A stretch of 6,972 bases of DNA, taken from positions 1 through 6,972 of the forward strand of contig DCAT01000172.1 of assembly GCA_002312935.1 (NCBI GenBank), written 5' to 3'. Below are positions 1 to 6,156 of the stretch, in pieces. Source of the DNA: Oceanospirillaceae bacterium UBA1126 (GTDB lineage: Bacteria; Pseudomonadota; Gammaproteobacteria; Pseudomonadales; Balneatricaceae). The notes beneath the pieces were generated by a model. That model was not told the DNA's origin and searched no databases. It saw only the letters and a program-made list of their open reading frames with translations. The position numbers and the translations under genes were made by a program. Position 1 is the first letter of the stretch. Each line of letters starts with the position of its first letter.

Positions 1-2882
1 CTGTTTTCATCAGCAGGGTCACCTATTAAAGGTAGTTTATCTTTTATGGTTACGCCCATTACGCGGGTTGAAACCCAATGGTTTTGTGCCTGTTCGTATG
101 CCAGTGCTTGCAACTCATCTAAAAGTGCTTCTGCCTGCTCTTGGCTGGCGTCAATAATGCGGGTTGCAAGATGGTTTTCTGGTAGCTGCCCATTCAATTG
201 ATATTCTTCTCTAACGGCTTTGCACGCCTCTGGCTCATGAGACAAGACCGCAGCTAACATGTGCTGACGCAATTTATACTCAACTAATTTAGAGCTATCA
301 AAGGGCTCATCATCATCTAGTTCTAAGTCATAATCGTGTAAATATAAGCCTAAACTTTCATTAGCAAACGTACGGCCAGGGTTTTCTAAAAACCGCACTA
401 GACCATTCACAGTTAACGCTTTTAAATGATCAGATGGGCCTACAACACTGTGATCTTCATTCGAACTCTTAGCTTGCAACAAACGTAACCAAGAGGTCTC
501 AAAGCTAGGGTTAGATAACGGGTTAAAGTTATCTTTGCTAAAGCTATGCAAAGGTAGTTGCCGAAGCTTTGAATCAGCCTGTGTTGGATTAAAGTTCCAC
601 CCATACCCTCGGGTAAGGTAGTCCATCAATTCAGACAAAACCAAACTGGGTTGGCGTGGGGAGTTATTTTTACTATCCACGCCTTGATAACTGAAGTACA
701 AACAAGACCGGGCACTGATCAAAGCTTCCAAAAATAAGTAGCGGTCATCACCGCGGCGCGAACGGTCACCCACCCTGCGCTCTTCTTGGGCCATTAAGTC
801 AAAGTCTAAAGGTTTAGATTGTCTAGGGTACTGCCCATCATTAAGCCCCAACATTGCAACTACCTTAAATGGAATGCTGCGCATAGGCACCATAGAGCAA
901 AAGGTGATTTTCCCAGTAATGAAGGCTTGGCTACTGCTTGCTACAGACAGTTTTTGGGTTAAGCTGTAGCGCACCACTTCTAAGGTAATGGTTTGACTAT
1001 AATCAACTTGTTCTACCCACATAGCCATATTACCAATAGCCGTTGTTAGCCACTCCTTGGCCTGCTCTTCGTTACGCTGCAAGGTTTGGTCATCGGCGAA
1101 AAACTCATCTATCATACCCGTAAGATAGCCGCGCCAAGCGAGGCCTGAACGAGCAGTGTTAAGGTTTTTTGCATGCCCCTGCAACTGTTCAAGCACTTGC
1201 ATTAAACGGCCTAAAAGCACCGCTTGGCTGCCCTCTACATCGGCTAGCAACCAGTCATTTTGATACTTTTTTGACTCATCACCTTGAGCAAAACCAAGCA
1301 ATAAACGCTTAAGCCCCCAAGACCAACTATAGGTGCTTGTAGACTCGTCTTGACCCAAAGTGCTGGCTTTATGACGCTCATCCAAGCCCCAATGCACACA
1401 CGCATTAGCTAGCCACACTGCAATAATTTCAAGCTCAGCTGGGTCTATACCAAACTTTCGTTGTATCGCTGGCAAGCGTAAAAAGTCTAATATAAAAGAC
1501 ACTTGGAACCGGCTATCTGGCAATTGCAGAAGTTGCAAGTAAGCGGCTACAAGAGGCTCTGAGTCTTGCGGCTTGCGGTCGGCGATAGAGCATGGTAATT
1601 GTGGCGTTTCAGTTTTATTGGCATCATACCAAGACCCAAACTGCCTGCCTTGGGTGTCAAATACAGCACCTACGTAGGCAGCATAGTCTTCTACTTGCGG
1701 GCACATGACTAAAATATCACTTGGTTTAAGGGCAGGGTCTTGTTGAAACTTGCCAAGCAACCAGTCGTGTAAGCCTTGTAACTCTCTTAAGGCACTGGAA
1801 CCGTTTGTAAAAACAAGGCTGTCATCTACTTTTTTATGGCTATGTTCACGGGCATCTTCAAGGTGCAAAATGTCTTGTTGAAGCTGTTGTAGGGTAGACA
1901 AATCTGCACTGGAACTAACAGGGGCAGCTTCTTCAAAGGCATCAATATTATAACTATCTTGCTGCTGCAGTAGGCGGAAAAACTCTTTGCCTTGGCTGCC
2001 TAAATTAGCTAATAAGGGGTTGCCACCATCAACTAGCACGTTATCGTCTTGCTGCGCTAACCAATGCTTTAGGTGCGTAGCCGCAATGGCTTTTTCAGAC
2101 TGAATATGGCCCCAATATTCAGCACAAGGATTAAGGTGAAATATATGCACCTGCGTATGCTGAGCTAAGGCCGAAAAAACCTCTAACGTAGCTGGCGCCA
2201 TAGTATTTAAAGCAAACAGAAAAATTTGTTTTGGCAGCTGTTGATGTTTAGGCCCTGTTAGTTGAGAAAGCGCGTGTATTAACCTGCGCTGTATATCTAT
2301 GGGGTGGCGCCCATCTTGCTGGCATAACATAGCCCACAGCTGAGCTTGCCAATGTTCTGAGCTGTCTTCTATTTGCCATTGATTGAGCCAATCGGGACGG
2401 TAGAGAATATACTGCTCGAAAAGGTCAGCCAGCGCGCTGGCTAGTTGAAAGCGCTTTAAAAGGTCTGCAGGTGCTTTTGTTTGGTCTAGCGGCGCTGATT
2501 GCCAGTAGCGATTAGCCTGAGAGAATGCAGAATTAGTCAGTATCACATCACTCGCCAATAGATCATCAATTCGCCAAACTAGGGCCTCTCGCTGATAAGG
2601 TGGTTGCTGAGGCACCTGAGCATCACCTAATAACTGCCGGGCTAATTGCCAAACAAACTTTCCAGGCAAAGGGTAGTCAATGTTCATCGCAATGCCGTTT
2701 TTCTTGGCTAATTGCGTATTAAGCCAATGCTGCATGCCCGTGTTTTCAACGATAACTTGAGCAGAATCTAATACCCCAGAAGCACCGCCAGATTGCCCAA
2801 GAGTTAACACGTGGTTCAGTAATACAGCCAGATCTTCTAGCCTGTTTGCTGGGTATACCATGAGTTGTTTTGCTACAGCCAT
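1..2882 (-). CDS. recC: RecC, exodeoxyribonuclease V gamma subunit (3' end cut by window edge)
   Basis: RecC is the subunit of the RecBCD helicase-nuclease that holds the DNA fork and recognises Chi during double-strand break repair. The reading frame is open for 960 residues from the ATG at 2882 to the left edge. E. coli RecC has about 1122 residues, so roughly 150 C-terminal residues lie outside. Near the N-terminus NTGMQHWL (47-54) followed by NGIAMNIDYPLP matches the conserved RecC block. Around residue 667 the signature MRSIPFKVVAMLGLNDG is followed by YPRQ and then RRGDDRYLFLEALISA, both highly conserved. The start at 2882 is chosen because AAGGA lies 9 bases upstream (2892-2896). The alternative Met8, which would begin MVYPANRL as in shorter homologues, has no ribosome binding site. 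It probably shares a transcript with yaeQ, 55 bases upstream. recB and recD would be expected beyond the left edge, which cannot be seen. Confidence 0.97.
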   Translation of the reverse strand, partial: MAVAKQLMVYPANRLEDLAVLLNHVLTLGQSGGASGVLDSAQVIVENTGMQHWLNTQLAKKNGIAMNIDYPLPGKFVWQLARQLLGDAQVPQQPPYQREALVWRIDDLLASDVILTNSAFSQANRYWQSAPLDQTKAPADLLKRFQLASALADLFEQYILYRPDWLNQWQIEDSSEHWQAQLWAMLCQQDGRHPIDIQRRLIHALSQLTGPKHQQLPKQIFLFALNTMAPATLEVFSALAQHTQVHIFHLNPCAEYWGHIQSEKAIAATHLKHWLAQQDDNVLVDGGNPLLANLGSQGKEFFRLLQQQDSYNIDAFEEAAPVSSSADLSTLQQLQQDILHLEDAREHSHKKVDDSLVFTNGSSALRELQGLHDWLLGKFQQDPALKPSDILVMCPQVEDYAAYVGAVFDTQGRQFGSWYDANKTETPQLPCSIADRKPQDSEPLVAAYLQLLQLPDSRFQVSFILDFLRLPAIQRKFGIDPAELEIIAVWLANACVHWGLDERHKASTLGQDESTSTYSWSWGLKRLLLGFAQGDESKKYQNDWLLADVEGSQAVLLGRLMQVLEQLQGHAKNLNTARSGLAWRGYLTGMIDEFFADDQTLQRNEEQAKEWLTTAIGNMAMWVEQVDYSQTITLEVVRYSLTQKLSVASSSQAFITGKITFCSMVPMRSIPFKVVAMLGLNDGQYPRQSKPLDFDLMAQEERRVGDRSRRGDDRYLFLEALISARSCLYFSYQGVDSKNNSPRQPSLVLSELMDYLTRGYGWNFNPTQADSKLRQLPLHSFSKDNFNPLSNPSFETSWLRLLQAKSSNEDHSVVGPSDHLKALTVNGLVRFLENPGRTFANESLGLYLHDYDLELDDDEPFDSSKLVEYKLRQHMLAAVLSHEPEACKAVREEYQLNGQLPENHLATRIIDASQEQAEALLDELQALAYEQAQNHWVSTRVMGVTIKDKLPLIGDPADEN

Positions 2883-2937
2883 CCACCTAATTCCTTGTGT
2901 ATTAACTTATTTTTCAAGCATTGCTGGCCATAAGCCA

Positions 2938-3474
2938 TTATAAACTTTGAGTTATTTGCACCGTAACATGTAGGTCATCAGTACTTAAGTGCACCTGATC
3001 TTCTTCAATAATGCAGCTCAAGTTCATCGTTTTAACCAACACATTTTCTAACGAAGACGCAGTGTCCACATCAATGTGAAACACCTTTACTTTTTTGTTG
3101 GCAGATAAACTAGCGCGATTTTTCTCTAACCAAATGTCAGCTTTATTATCATGATAGGTATAAATAGTCACCTGCTGAGCTTTACCACTAGCTTGGCGAA
3201 TACGTTTTTCATCTGGCATGCCCAGTTCGATCCAATGCACAATATTTCCAGTTAAATCTCGCTGCCACAAGTCGGGTTCCTCTACTGAACTAATGCCCTT
3301 TGTTAGTTCAAGGTCTTCATGTGCAGCATGCAAAAAGGCAATGAGGCGACACATTAATCGGGTTTCATTTTCAGACGGATGTTTTGCGATGGTTAGGCTG
3401 TAATCAGCGTAATGATGACTATTAAGGTTGGATAAGTTTAAATTTGCCTTATAAATGGTAGCACCTATGGCCAT
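2938..3474 (-). CDS. yaeQ: YaeQ family protein
   Basis: This 178-residue protein matches E. coli YaeQ (about 181 residues) along its whole length. It starts MAIGATIYKA, has the KHPSENETRLMCRLIAF block at 31-47, EEPDLW at 65-70, and the diagnostic WIELGMPDEKRIRQA at 81-95, followed by VTIYTYH. Known YaeQ structures have a variant PD-(D/E)XK nuclease fold; Glu83 in WIELG is a candidate active-site acid by position, which is my inference. The biochemical role is not settled; E. coli yaeQ was described as a suppressor of RfaH loss. The protein has no signal peptide or membrane segment, so it should be cytoplasmic. Upstream of the ATG the only ribosome-binding-like sequence is a weak GAGA. It lies directly upstream of recC on the same strand with no clear terminator between, so co-transcription is likely. 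Confidence 0.95.
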   Translation of the reverse strand: MAIGATIYKANLNLSNLNSHHYADYSLTIAKHPSENETRLMCRLIAFLHAAHEDLELTKGISSVEEPDLWQRDLTGNIVHWIELGMPDEKRIRQASGKAQQVTIYTYHDNKADIWLEKNRASLSANKKVKVFHIDVDTASSLENVLVKTMNLSCIIEEDQVHLSTDDLHVTVQITQSL

Positions 3475-3520
3475 AATTTTTCTCTATGCGAAGTGTTAAT
3501 AATACGTCTGGTAAAACCAA

Positions 3521-3533
3521 TGATAGACTATCA
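3521..3533. promoter_or_regulatory. Perfect 13-base palindrome upstream of yaeQ
   Basis: TGATAG-A-CTATCA is a perfect 6-base inverted repeat around one central base. It lies 47-59 bases upstream of the yaeQ ATG, where an operator could act on the yaeQ-recC promoter. I could not place a convincing -35/-10 pair for yaeQ, so a regulatory role is inferred from position and symmetry only. Confidence 0.3.
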
Positions 3534-3542
3534 CGAACCCCC

Positions 3543-3553
3543 CACTTGAAGTG
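3543..3553. promoter_or_regulatory. Perfect 11-base palindrome CACTTGAAGTG upstream of yaeQ
   Basis: CACTT-G-AAGTG is a perfect 5-base inverted repeat with a single central base, 9 bases from the neighbouring palindrome at 3521-3533. It sits in the 173-base gap between the Lrp-type gene and yaeQ. It may be a second operator half or simply chance; nothing else in the gap was recognised. Confidence 0.25.
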
Positions 3554-3647
3554 AGCCAAAAGCAGAAGGTTCAATGCTATTTTAGGTATCAACTACTGCT
3601 CTTAAAAATCTAAAAGTTATTACTACCCTTTAATCTGCTCTAATGAA

Positions 3648-4085
3648 TTACATGCCAATACGCGAACTGAGTAATAAATTGGTCTCTGTGGTTTCAACCC
3701 CACTCACTTGGCGAATTTTTGACAGCGCTGTATCAAAGCTTTCTAGGTTTGAAGCTCTAATTTCAACTGCCAAATCCCAACGTCCACTAGTGGTGTATAT
3801 TTTGCTTACTTCAGGGATGAGTTTCATTGCAATAATGCCACTTTCTTCTAAATTAGGTGCCGTAGTAATCATTACCCACCCACGTACTTTTTTATTAAAA
3901 AAGTCTTTTTTTACCACTGCGACATACCCTGTAATTACGCCACTAGATTCTAATTTTTCTATACGTTTAGTTACTGTGGCTCTTGTTATTCCTAACGCTT
4001 TGGCCATATTTTGAACTGACATACGGCCGTCTTTTTGCAACAAACTAACAATAGCTTGGTCTTTGCTGTCTAGGAATTCTGACAT
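3648..4085 (-). CDS. Lrp/AsnC-family transcriptional regulator
   Basis: This 145-residue protein has the two-part layout of the Lrp/AsnC family, whose members usually have about 150 residues. The N-terminal winged helix-turn-helix covers roughly 6-55, opening with DSKDQAIVSLLQKDGR and continuing through MAKALGITRATVTKRIEKLESSGVITGY. The C-terminal RAM ligand-binding and oligomerisation domain follows (about 67-142), with YTTSGRWDLAVEI at 97-109 containing the usual Gly and Asp of the effector site. I chose the ATG at 4085 because GGGAG lies about 11 bases upstream and the family starts at this point. Upstream in-frame Met codons at 4103 and 4190 would add an AT-rich, non-conserved leader. Lrp relatives bind amino acids or similar small ligands; which ligand is sensed here cannot be told. 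It faces a Sel1-like gene across a 192-base gap rich in inverted repeats, which suggests autoregulation and control of that neighbour. Confidence 0.95.
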   Translation of the reverse strand: MSEFLDSKDQAIVSLLQKDGRMSVQNMAKALGITRATVTKRIEKLESSGVITGYVAVVKKDFFNKKVRGWVMITTAPNLEESGIIAMKLIPEVSKIYTTSGRWDLAVEIRASNLESFDTALSKIRQVSGVETTETNLLLSSRIGM

Positions 4086-4096
4086 TAGGTATTTTT

Positions 4097-4101
4097 CTCC
4101 C
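4097..4101 (-). promoter_or_regulatory. Ribosome binding site of the Lrp-type gene
   Basis: GGGAG on the minus strand sits about 11 bases before the ATG at 4085. It decides the start: an initiation at 4103 or 4190 would put this sequence inside the coding region and leave no Shine-Dalgarno match of its own. Confidence 0.65.
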
Positions 4102-4115
4102 ATACTTGTTAAATA

Positions 4116-4121
4116 ATCATA
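4116..4121 (-). promoter_or_regulatory. Possible -10 element of the Lrp-type gene
   Basis: TATGAT on the minus strand matches the sigma-70 -10 hexamer at five of six bases and would start transcription about 24 bases before the chosen ATG, keeping the ribosome binding site in the leader. No good -35 hexamer is found at 16-18 bases; that position is occupied by the palindrome at 4131-4149. This is a tentative assignment in an AT-rich stretch. Confidence 0.3.
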
Positions 4122-4130
4122 AATTTTACT

Positions 4131-4149
4131 TTTTGAATAAAATTCAAAA
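4131..4149. promoter_or_regulatory. 19-base perfect inverted repeat, candidate Lrp-type operator
   Basis: TTTTGAAT-AAA-ATTCAAAA has perfect 8-base arms. Its central 15 bases on the minus strand, TTGAATTTTATTCAA, agree with the E. coli Lrp consensus YAGHAWATTWTDCTR at 12 of 15 positions by my count. It lies 46-64 bases upstream of the Lrp-type ATG, over the expected -35 region, the usual place for negative autoregulation. The symmetry is seen directly; binding by the neighbouring regulator is inferred. A looser pair, ATCATAAA (4116-4123) and TTTATGAT (4162-4169), flanks it. Confidence 0.5.
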
Positions 4150-4184
4150 CATAATGATCTTTTTATGATAAATATAAACATAAT

Positions 4185-4213
4185 TTGCACTTACATTAAC
4201 ACATAAAGTGCAA
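4185..4213. promoter_or_regulatory. Inverted repeat TTGCACTT-N13-AAGTGCAA in the divergent control region
   Basis: Two perfect 8-base arms (4185-4192 and 4206-4213) are separated by 13 bases, giving a centre-to-centre distance of 21 bases, which is two turns of the helix. This suits a dimeric or wrapping regulator that binds one face of DNA, as Lrp-type proteins do. It lies between the two divergent start sites. The assignment to the adjacent regulator is inference. Confidence 0.5.
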
Positions 4214-4218
4214 TAAAC

Positions 4219-4233
4219 TTAACCTATTGTTAA
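4219..4233. promoter_or_regulatory. 15-base inverted repeat TTAAC-N5-GTTAA beside the Sel1-gene promoter
   Basis: Perfect 5-base arms flank a 5-base centre, giving the 15-base length typical of Lrp-family sites. It ends exactly where the candidate -35 hexamer (4234) of the plus-strand gene begins, so a bound protein would block or contact RNA polymerase. AT-rich arms of this length can also occur by chance. Confidence 0.35.
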
Positions 4234-4261
4234 TTGGCGTACAATTTATGTAGGCTATAAA
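4234..4261 (+). promoter_or_regulatory. Candidate sigma-70 promoter of the Sel1-like gene
   Basis: TTGGCG (4234-4239) and TATAAA (4256-4261) are separated by 16 bases. Transcription would begin near 4268, which would clip the GAGG ribosome binding site (4266-4269). An alternative -10, TACAAT (4240-4245), would give a leader of about 26 bases that keeps the whole site but has a weak -35. One of the two probably serves the gene. Confidence 0.4.
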
Positions 4262-4277
4262 AAGTGAGGTCACACCA

Positions 4278-4538
4278 ATGACTGCTAAACAAAGTGAATG
4301 CGTAACCATTGCAGAGGTTAAGGCCATCAGTGGCGATTTGGTCGCGATGGAATTTTTAGCAAGGCGTTTTTTTGAAGGCAGAGGAGTGGTTCAGAGCTTT
4401 CAGAAATCTTATTACTGGTCAACAATTGCGCTAAGCGAAGGTGTAACCTACTTAACTACCTTAAATCAGTTTGCTTCAAAGAAGTTAACCAAAGAAGAAA
4501 GAGTGGGTATAGAAGCCGATCTAAGCCTCATTAAATAA
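4278..4538 (+). CDS. Small protein with one Sel1-like repeat
   Basis: This 86-residue protein contains one Sel1-type (TPR-like) repeat at about 19-55. The expected pattern is visible: GDLVAMEFLARRFFEG, then RGVVQSFQKSYYW, then the small-residue helix ending SEG, with the usual Gly, Ala and Trp positions. The C-terminal part, FASKKLTKEERVGIEADL, resembles the closing helix often found after Sel1 repeats. Sel1 repeats form helical hairpins that bind other proteins. There is no signal peptide or membrane segment, so a cytoplasmic adaptor is likely, but partner and role are unknown. The start is supported by GAGG 8 bases upstream of the ATG. It is divergent from the Lrp-type regulator and shares its control region, so it is a probable target. 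With a single repeat it is much shorter than most Sel1 proteins, and no sign of truncation is seen. Confidence 0.85.
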   Translation: MTAKQSECVTIAEVKAISGDLVAMEFLARRFFEGRGVVQSFQKSYYWSTIALSEGVTYLTTLNQFASKKLTKEERVGIEADLSLIK

Positions 4539-4553
4539 ATGGCCGATCACTAC

Positions 4554-4575
4554 AAAAAAACTGCATAGCACATGC
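4554..4575 (-). terminator. Weak minus-strand terminator candidate
   Basis: On the minus strand GCAT-GTGCT-ATGC is followed, after AG, by seven T residues (4560-4554). The stem has only four pairs, so efficiency would be low. It would stop leftward transcription before it crosses the convergent Sel1-like gene. Confidence 0.3.
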
Positions 4576-4802
4576 CATAAGTACTGCAATCAAAATATAG
4601 GTGGTTTTACACCCGCTAAAATAGGCAAGTTAATATAAAGGCTTATAAAGGGTGGGTATTTTCTAAAAAAAATTGAAGTTAATCGCCATAGGTATAAATT
4701 TAGCGTGCTGCTAATGAGGTGCTATAACTGTGACGGAGAGCTAAAAATATTGATTCTTAGGCGGCAACGAAACAAGAAAAGAAGTAACGGCATAGTGCTA
4801 AA

Positions 4803-4828
4803 GTTCACAATAACTAAAGACTGTGAAC
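4803..4828. repeat. Inverted repeat GTTCACA-N12-TGTGAAC
   Basis: Perfect 7-base arms (4803-4809 and 4822-4828) surround a 12-base loop in the gap downstream of the chelatase gene. No T run follows on either strand, so it is not an obvious intrinsic terminator. The arms resemble half-sites of TGTGA-type regulators, but in the reverse arrangement to a CRP site. Confidence 0.45.
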
Positions 4829-4870
4829 GTTATACCAAATAGCAGGTATGGCTTTGAAAAACCACTTAAA

Positions 4871-4886
4871 GCCAACTTTAATTGGC
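4871..4886 (-). terminator. Possible terminator of the chelatase gene
   Basis: On the minus strand GCCAA-TTAAAG-TTGGC forms a 5-base stem followed by TTTAAG, about 60 bases beyond the chelatase stop. A run of six A on the plus strand lies just to its right (4890-4895). Stem and T run are both short, so this is a weak candidate. Confidence 0.35.
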
Positions 4887-4946
4887 ATCAAAAAAGCATC
4901 TTTTGTAAAGCACCTAAGCCCACATGTTGCACTAATAGGGCTAAAA

Positions 4947-6107
4947 CTACTTAACCTTGCACTGCGGGGTTTGATCAACGACTGACTTACCTGATGCCAA
5001 CCTAAGTGCACGCTCCTCATCAACAACAGCTTGAGGGAATTGGCCCATAAAACAGCAGCACACATTTTCATCAATCATTGTTCTAGGCCCATGCGGGTGC
5101 GCAATGTGTCTATACGGTGCATGTGTATGCCCATGCCCAGAATGACTATGCCCTGCTTCCTTTTGGTGCGGATGCCCATGGCTATGGACGTGACCATGTG
5201 AATGAGCTTTTAAATCAGTCTCTTCCTTAGGCTGAAACTCTGCATGGTGGTGGTGAACCGTAACTTCACCAGCCGCTAACCTAGCTTGAAATTTTTCCAT
5301 AAGGCCATCGTTAACTGCCGGTTGAGACACTGTTTCTTCAATCCTTTCAACAAAGGTGTTGATAACATGAGATTGGTCACGCAGGTAATCTGCAACGTGG
5401 AAACTAACGCCAGGATGATCAGCAGAAACTTTTTCAATGTAGCCGTGGATACGGCCAATTAACTTACCTGAAAAAAGAAAATATGGGGCCACCACTATTT
5501 TCTTAAAGCCAAGCTTCAATGCCATTTCCAACCCCCTACCCACCGAGGGAAAAGTGACCCCGGAGTAAACTGTTTCACACCAACCAAAACCCATATTTTC
5601 TGCCACAATGCGGGTTAATTTTGAAACCTCTGCATTAGCTTGTGAAACAGACGTACCTCGACCCACCACCACTAGCATGGTGTCATATAAGTCACCAGGT
5701 TTTGGCATTTCAGTTAGGTCTACAGCTTCCATAATTCTATGTTGAAAGGCCATGATCATTTCGTCATGTAAACCAAGCTCTTTACCGTATTTGATGGTAA
5801 GCGCAGGATTTTTTTGCATATAAGTAGTTAATACTGATGGGATATCATTTTGCGCGTGGGTAGCTGAAAACAACATGCCAGGCACTGCATAGATATTAGT
5901 GATACCCTTTGAAATTAAACGATCCAACGCCATGTGAATATTGGGCGATGAGTATTCCAAAAAACCATATTCAACCTCTAGGCTGGGGAATCTAGCACGC
6001 AATCCAGCAGCCAGCAAACTGAACTCTTCTTCAGCAATTTTGGCTCTACTACCATGACCACAAATAATGATTCCAGAATTTTCGGGTAAAGAATTTAATA
6101 ATGACAT
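4947..6107 (-). CDS. cbiX: Sirohydrochlorin chelatase (CbiX type) with histidine-rich tail
   Basis: CbiX inserts cobalt into sirohydrochlorin for anaerobic cobalamin synthesis; relatives insert iron or nickel, so the metal is not certain here. This 386-residue protein has two chelatase lobes. The first has ICGHGSR (15-21) with likely catalytic His18 and LFSATHAQNDIP (79-90) with His84. The second, from VVVGRGTS (146-153) through MGFGWCETVYSGVTFP and APYFLFSGKLIGRI, lacks equivalent histidines, as in other long forms. A histidine-rich tail at about 285-339 holds 19 His, including HHHH and HSHGHVHSHGHPH, and probably binds or stores metal. Then comes Cys350-Cys351-Cys352 and a final 30 residues ending with Cys383. 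The start at 6107 is set by AAAGGAG six bases upstream; a start 14 codons earlier would overlap the promoter. It stands alone, with no cobalamin, siroheme or transporter gene beside it. The product is cytoplasmic. Confidence 0.92.
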   Translation of the reverse strand: MSLLNSLPENSGIIICGHGSRAKIAEEEFSLLAAGLRARFPSLEVEYGFLEYSSPNIHMALDRLISKGITNIYAVPGMLFSATHAQNDIPSVLTTYMQKNPALTIKYGKELGLHDEMIMAFQHRIMEAVDLTEMPKPGDLYDTMLVVVGRGTSVSQANAEVSKLTRIVAENMGFGWCETVYSGVTFPSVGRGLEMALKLGFKKIVVAPYFLFSGKLIGRIHGYIEKVSADHPGVSFHVADYLRDQSHVINTFVERIEETVSQPAVNDGLMEKFQARLAAGEVTVHHHHAEFQPKEETDLKAHSHGHVHSHGHPHQKEAGHSHSGHGHTHAPYRHIAHPHGPRTMIDENVCCCFMGQFPQAVVDEERALRLASGKSVVDQTPQCKVK

Positions 6108-6113
6108 GTGGAT

Positions 6114-6120
6114 CTCCTTT
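6114..6120 (-). promoter_or_regulatory. Strong ribosome binding site of the chelatase gene
   Basis: AAAGGAG on the minus strand, six bases before the ATG at 6107, is close to a perfect anti-16S match. It rules in favour of this start over the in-frame ATG at 6149. Confidence 0.8.
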
Positions 6121-6128
6121 GGCAGCCG

Positions 6129-6156
6129 ATTATACAGTCTGATAGGCAAGGTTAAA
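6129..6156 (-). promoter_or_regulatory. Sigma-70 promoter of the chelatase gene
   Basis: On the minus strand TATAAT (6134-6129) is a perfect -10, with TTTAAC (6156-6151) 16 bases upstream as a weak -35. Transcription would begin near 6122, giving a leader of about 15 bases that contains the whole ribosome binding site. Such a short leader leaves no room for a riboswitch between this start and the gene. Confidence 0.55.

Larger units (their letters stand above)
4539..4946. other. Gene-free stretch between two convergent genes, with inverted repeats
   Basis: No convincing gene is present. A plus-strand frame open from 4639 to 4842 (42 codons from the ATG at 4714) encodes a basic peptide with CYNC near its start, but has no ribosome binding site. 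A minus-strand frame continues past the chelatase stop as the overlapping 4814-5074 frame. Four inverted repeats fall within 4803-4942: GTTCACA/TGTGAAC, ATACC/GGTAT (4832-4849), GCCAA/TTGGC and AGCCC/GGGCT (4917-4942). The stretch may be a decayed element or a structured 3' region; I recognise no known family. Confidence 0.5.

Noticed and set aside
3218..4014. Plus-strand frames at 3218-3403 and 3643-4014
   Set aside because: They lie opposite yaeQ and the Lrp-type gene, both of which have clear family matches; the plus frames have none.
4086..4190. Longer start of the Lrp-type gene at 4190 or 4103
   Set aside because: The extra residues are AT-rich and not family-like, would cover the operator-like repeat, and lack a ribosome binding site, whereas the ATG at 4085 has GGGAG upstream.
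4814..5458. Minus-strand frames at 4814-5074 and 5276-5458
   Set aside because: They overlap the chelatase gene in another frame and show no recognisable domain; only the part beyond the chelatase stop is left open as possible relic sequence.
6108..6149. Longer start of the chelatase at 6149
   Set aside because: The extra 14 codons overlap the TATAAT box and the strong AAAGGAG site, which clearly serves the ATG at 6107.
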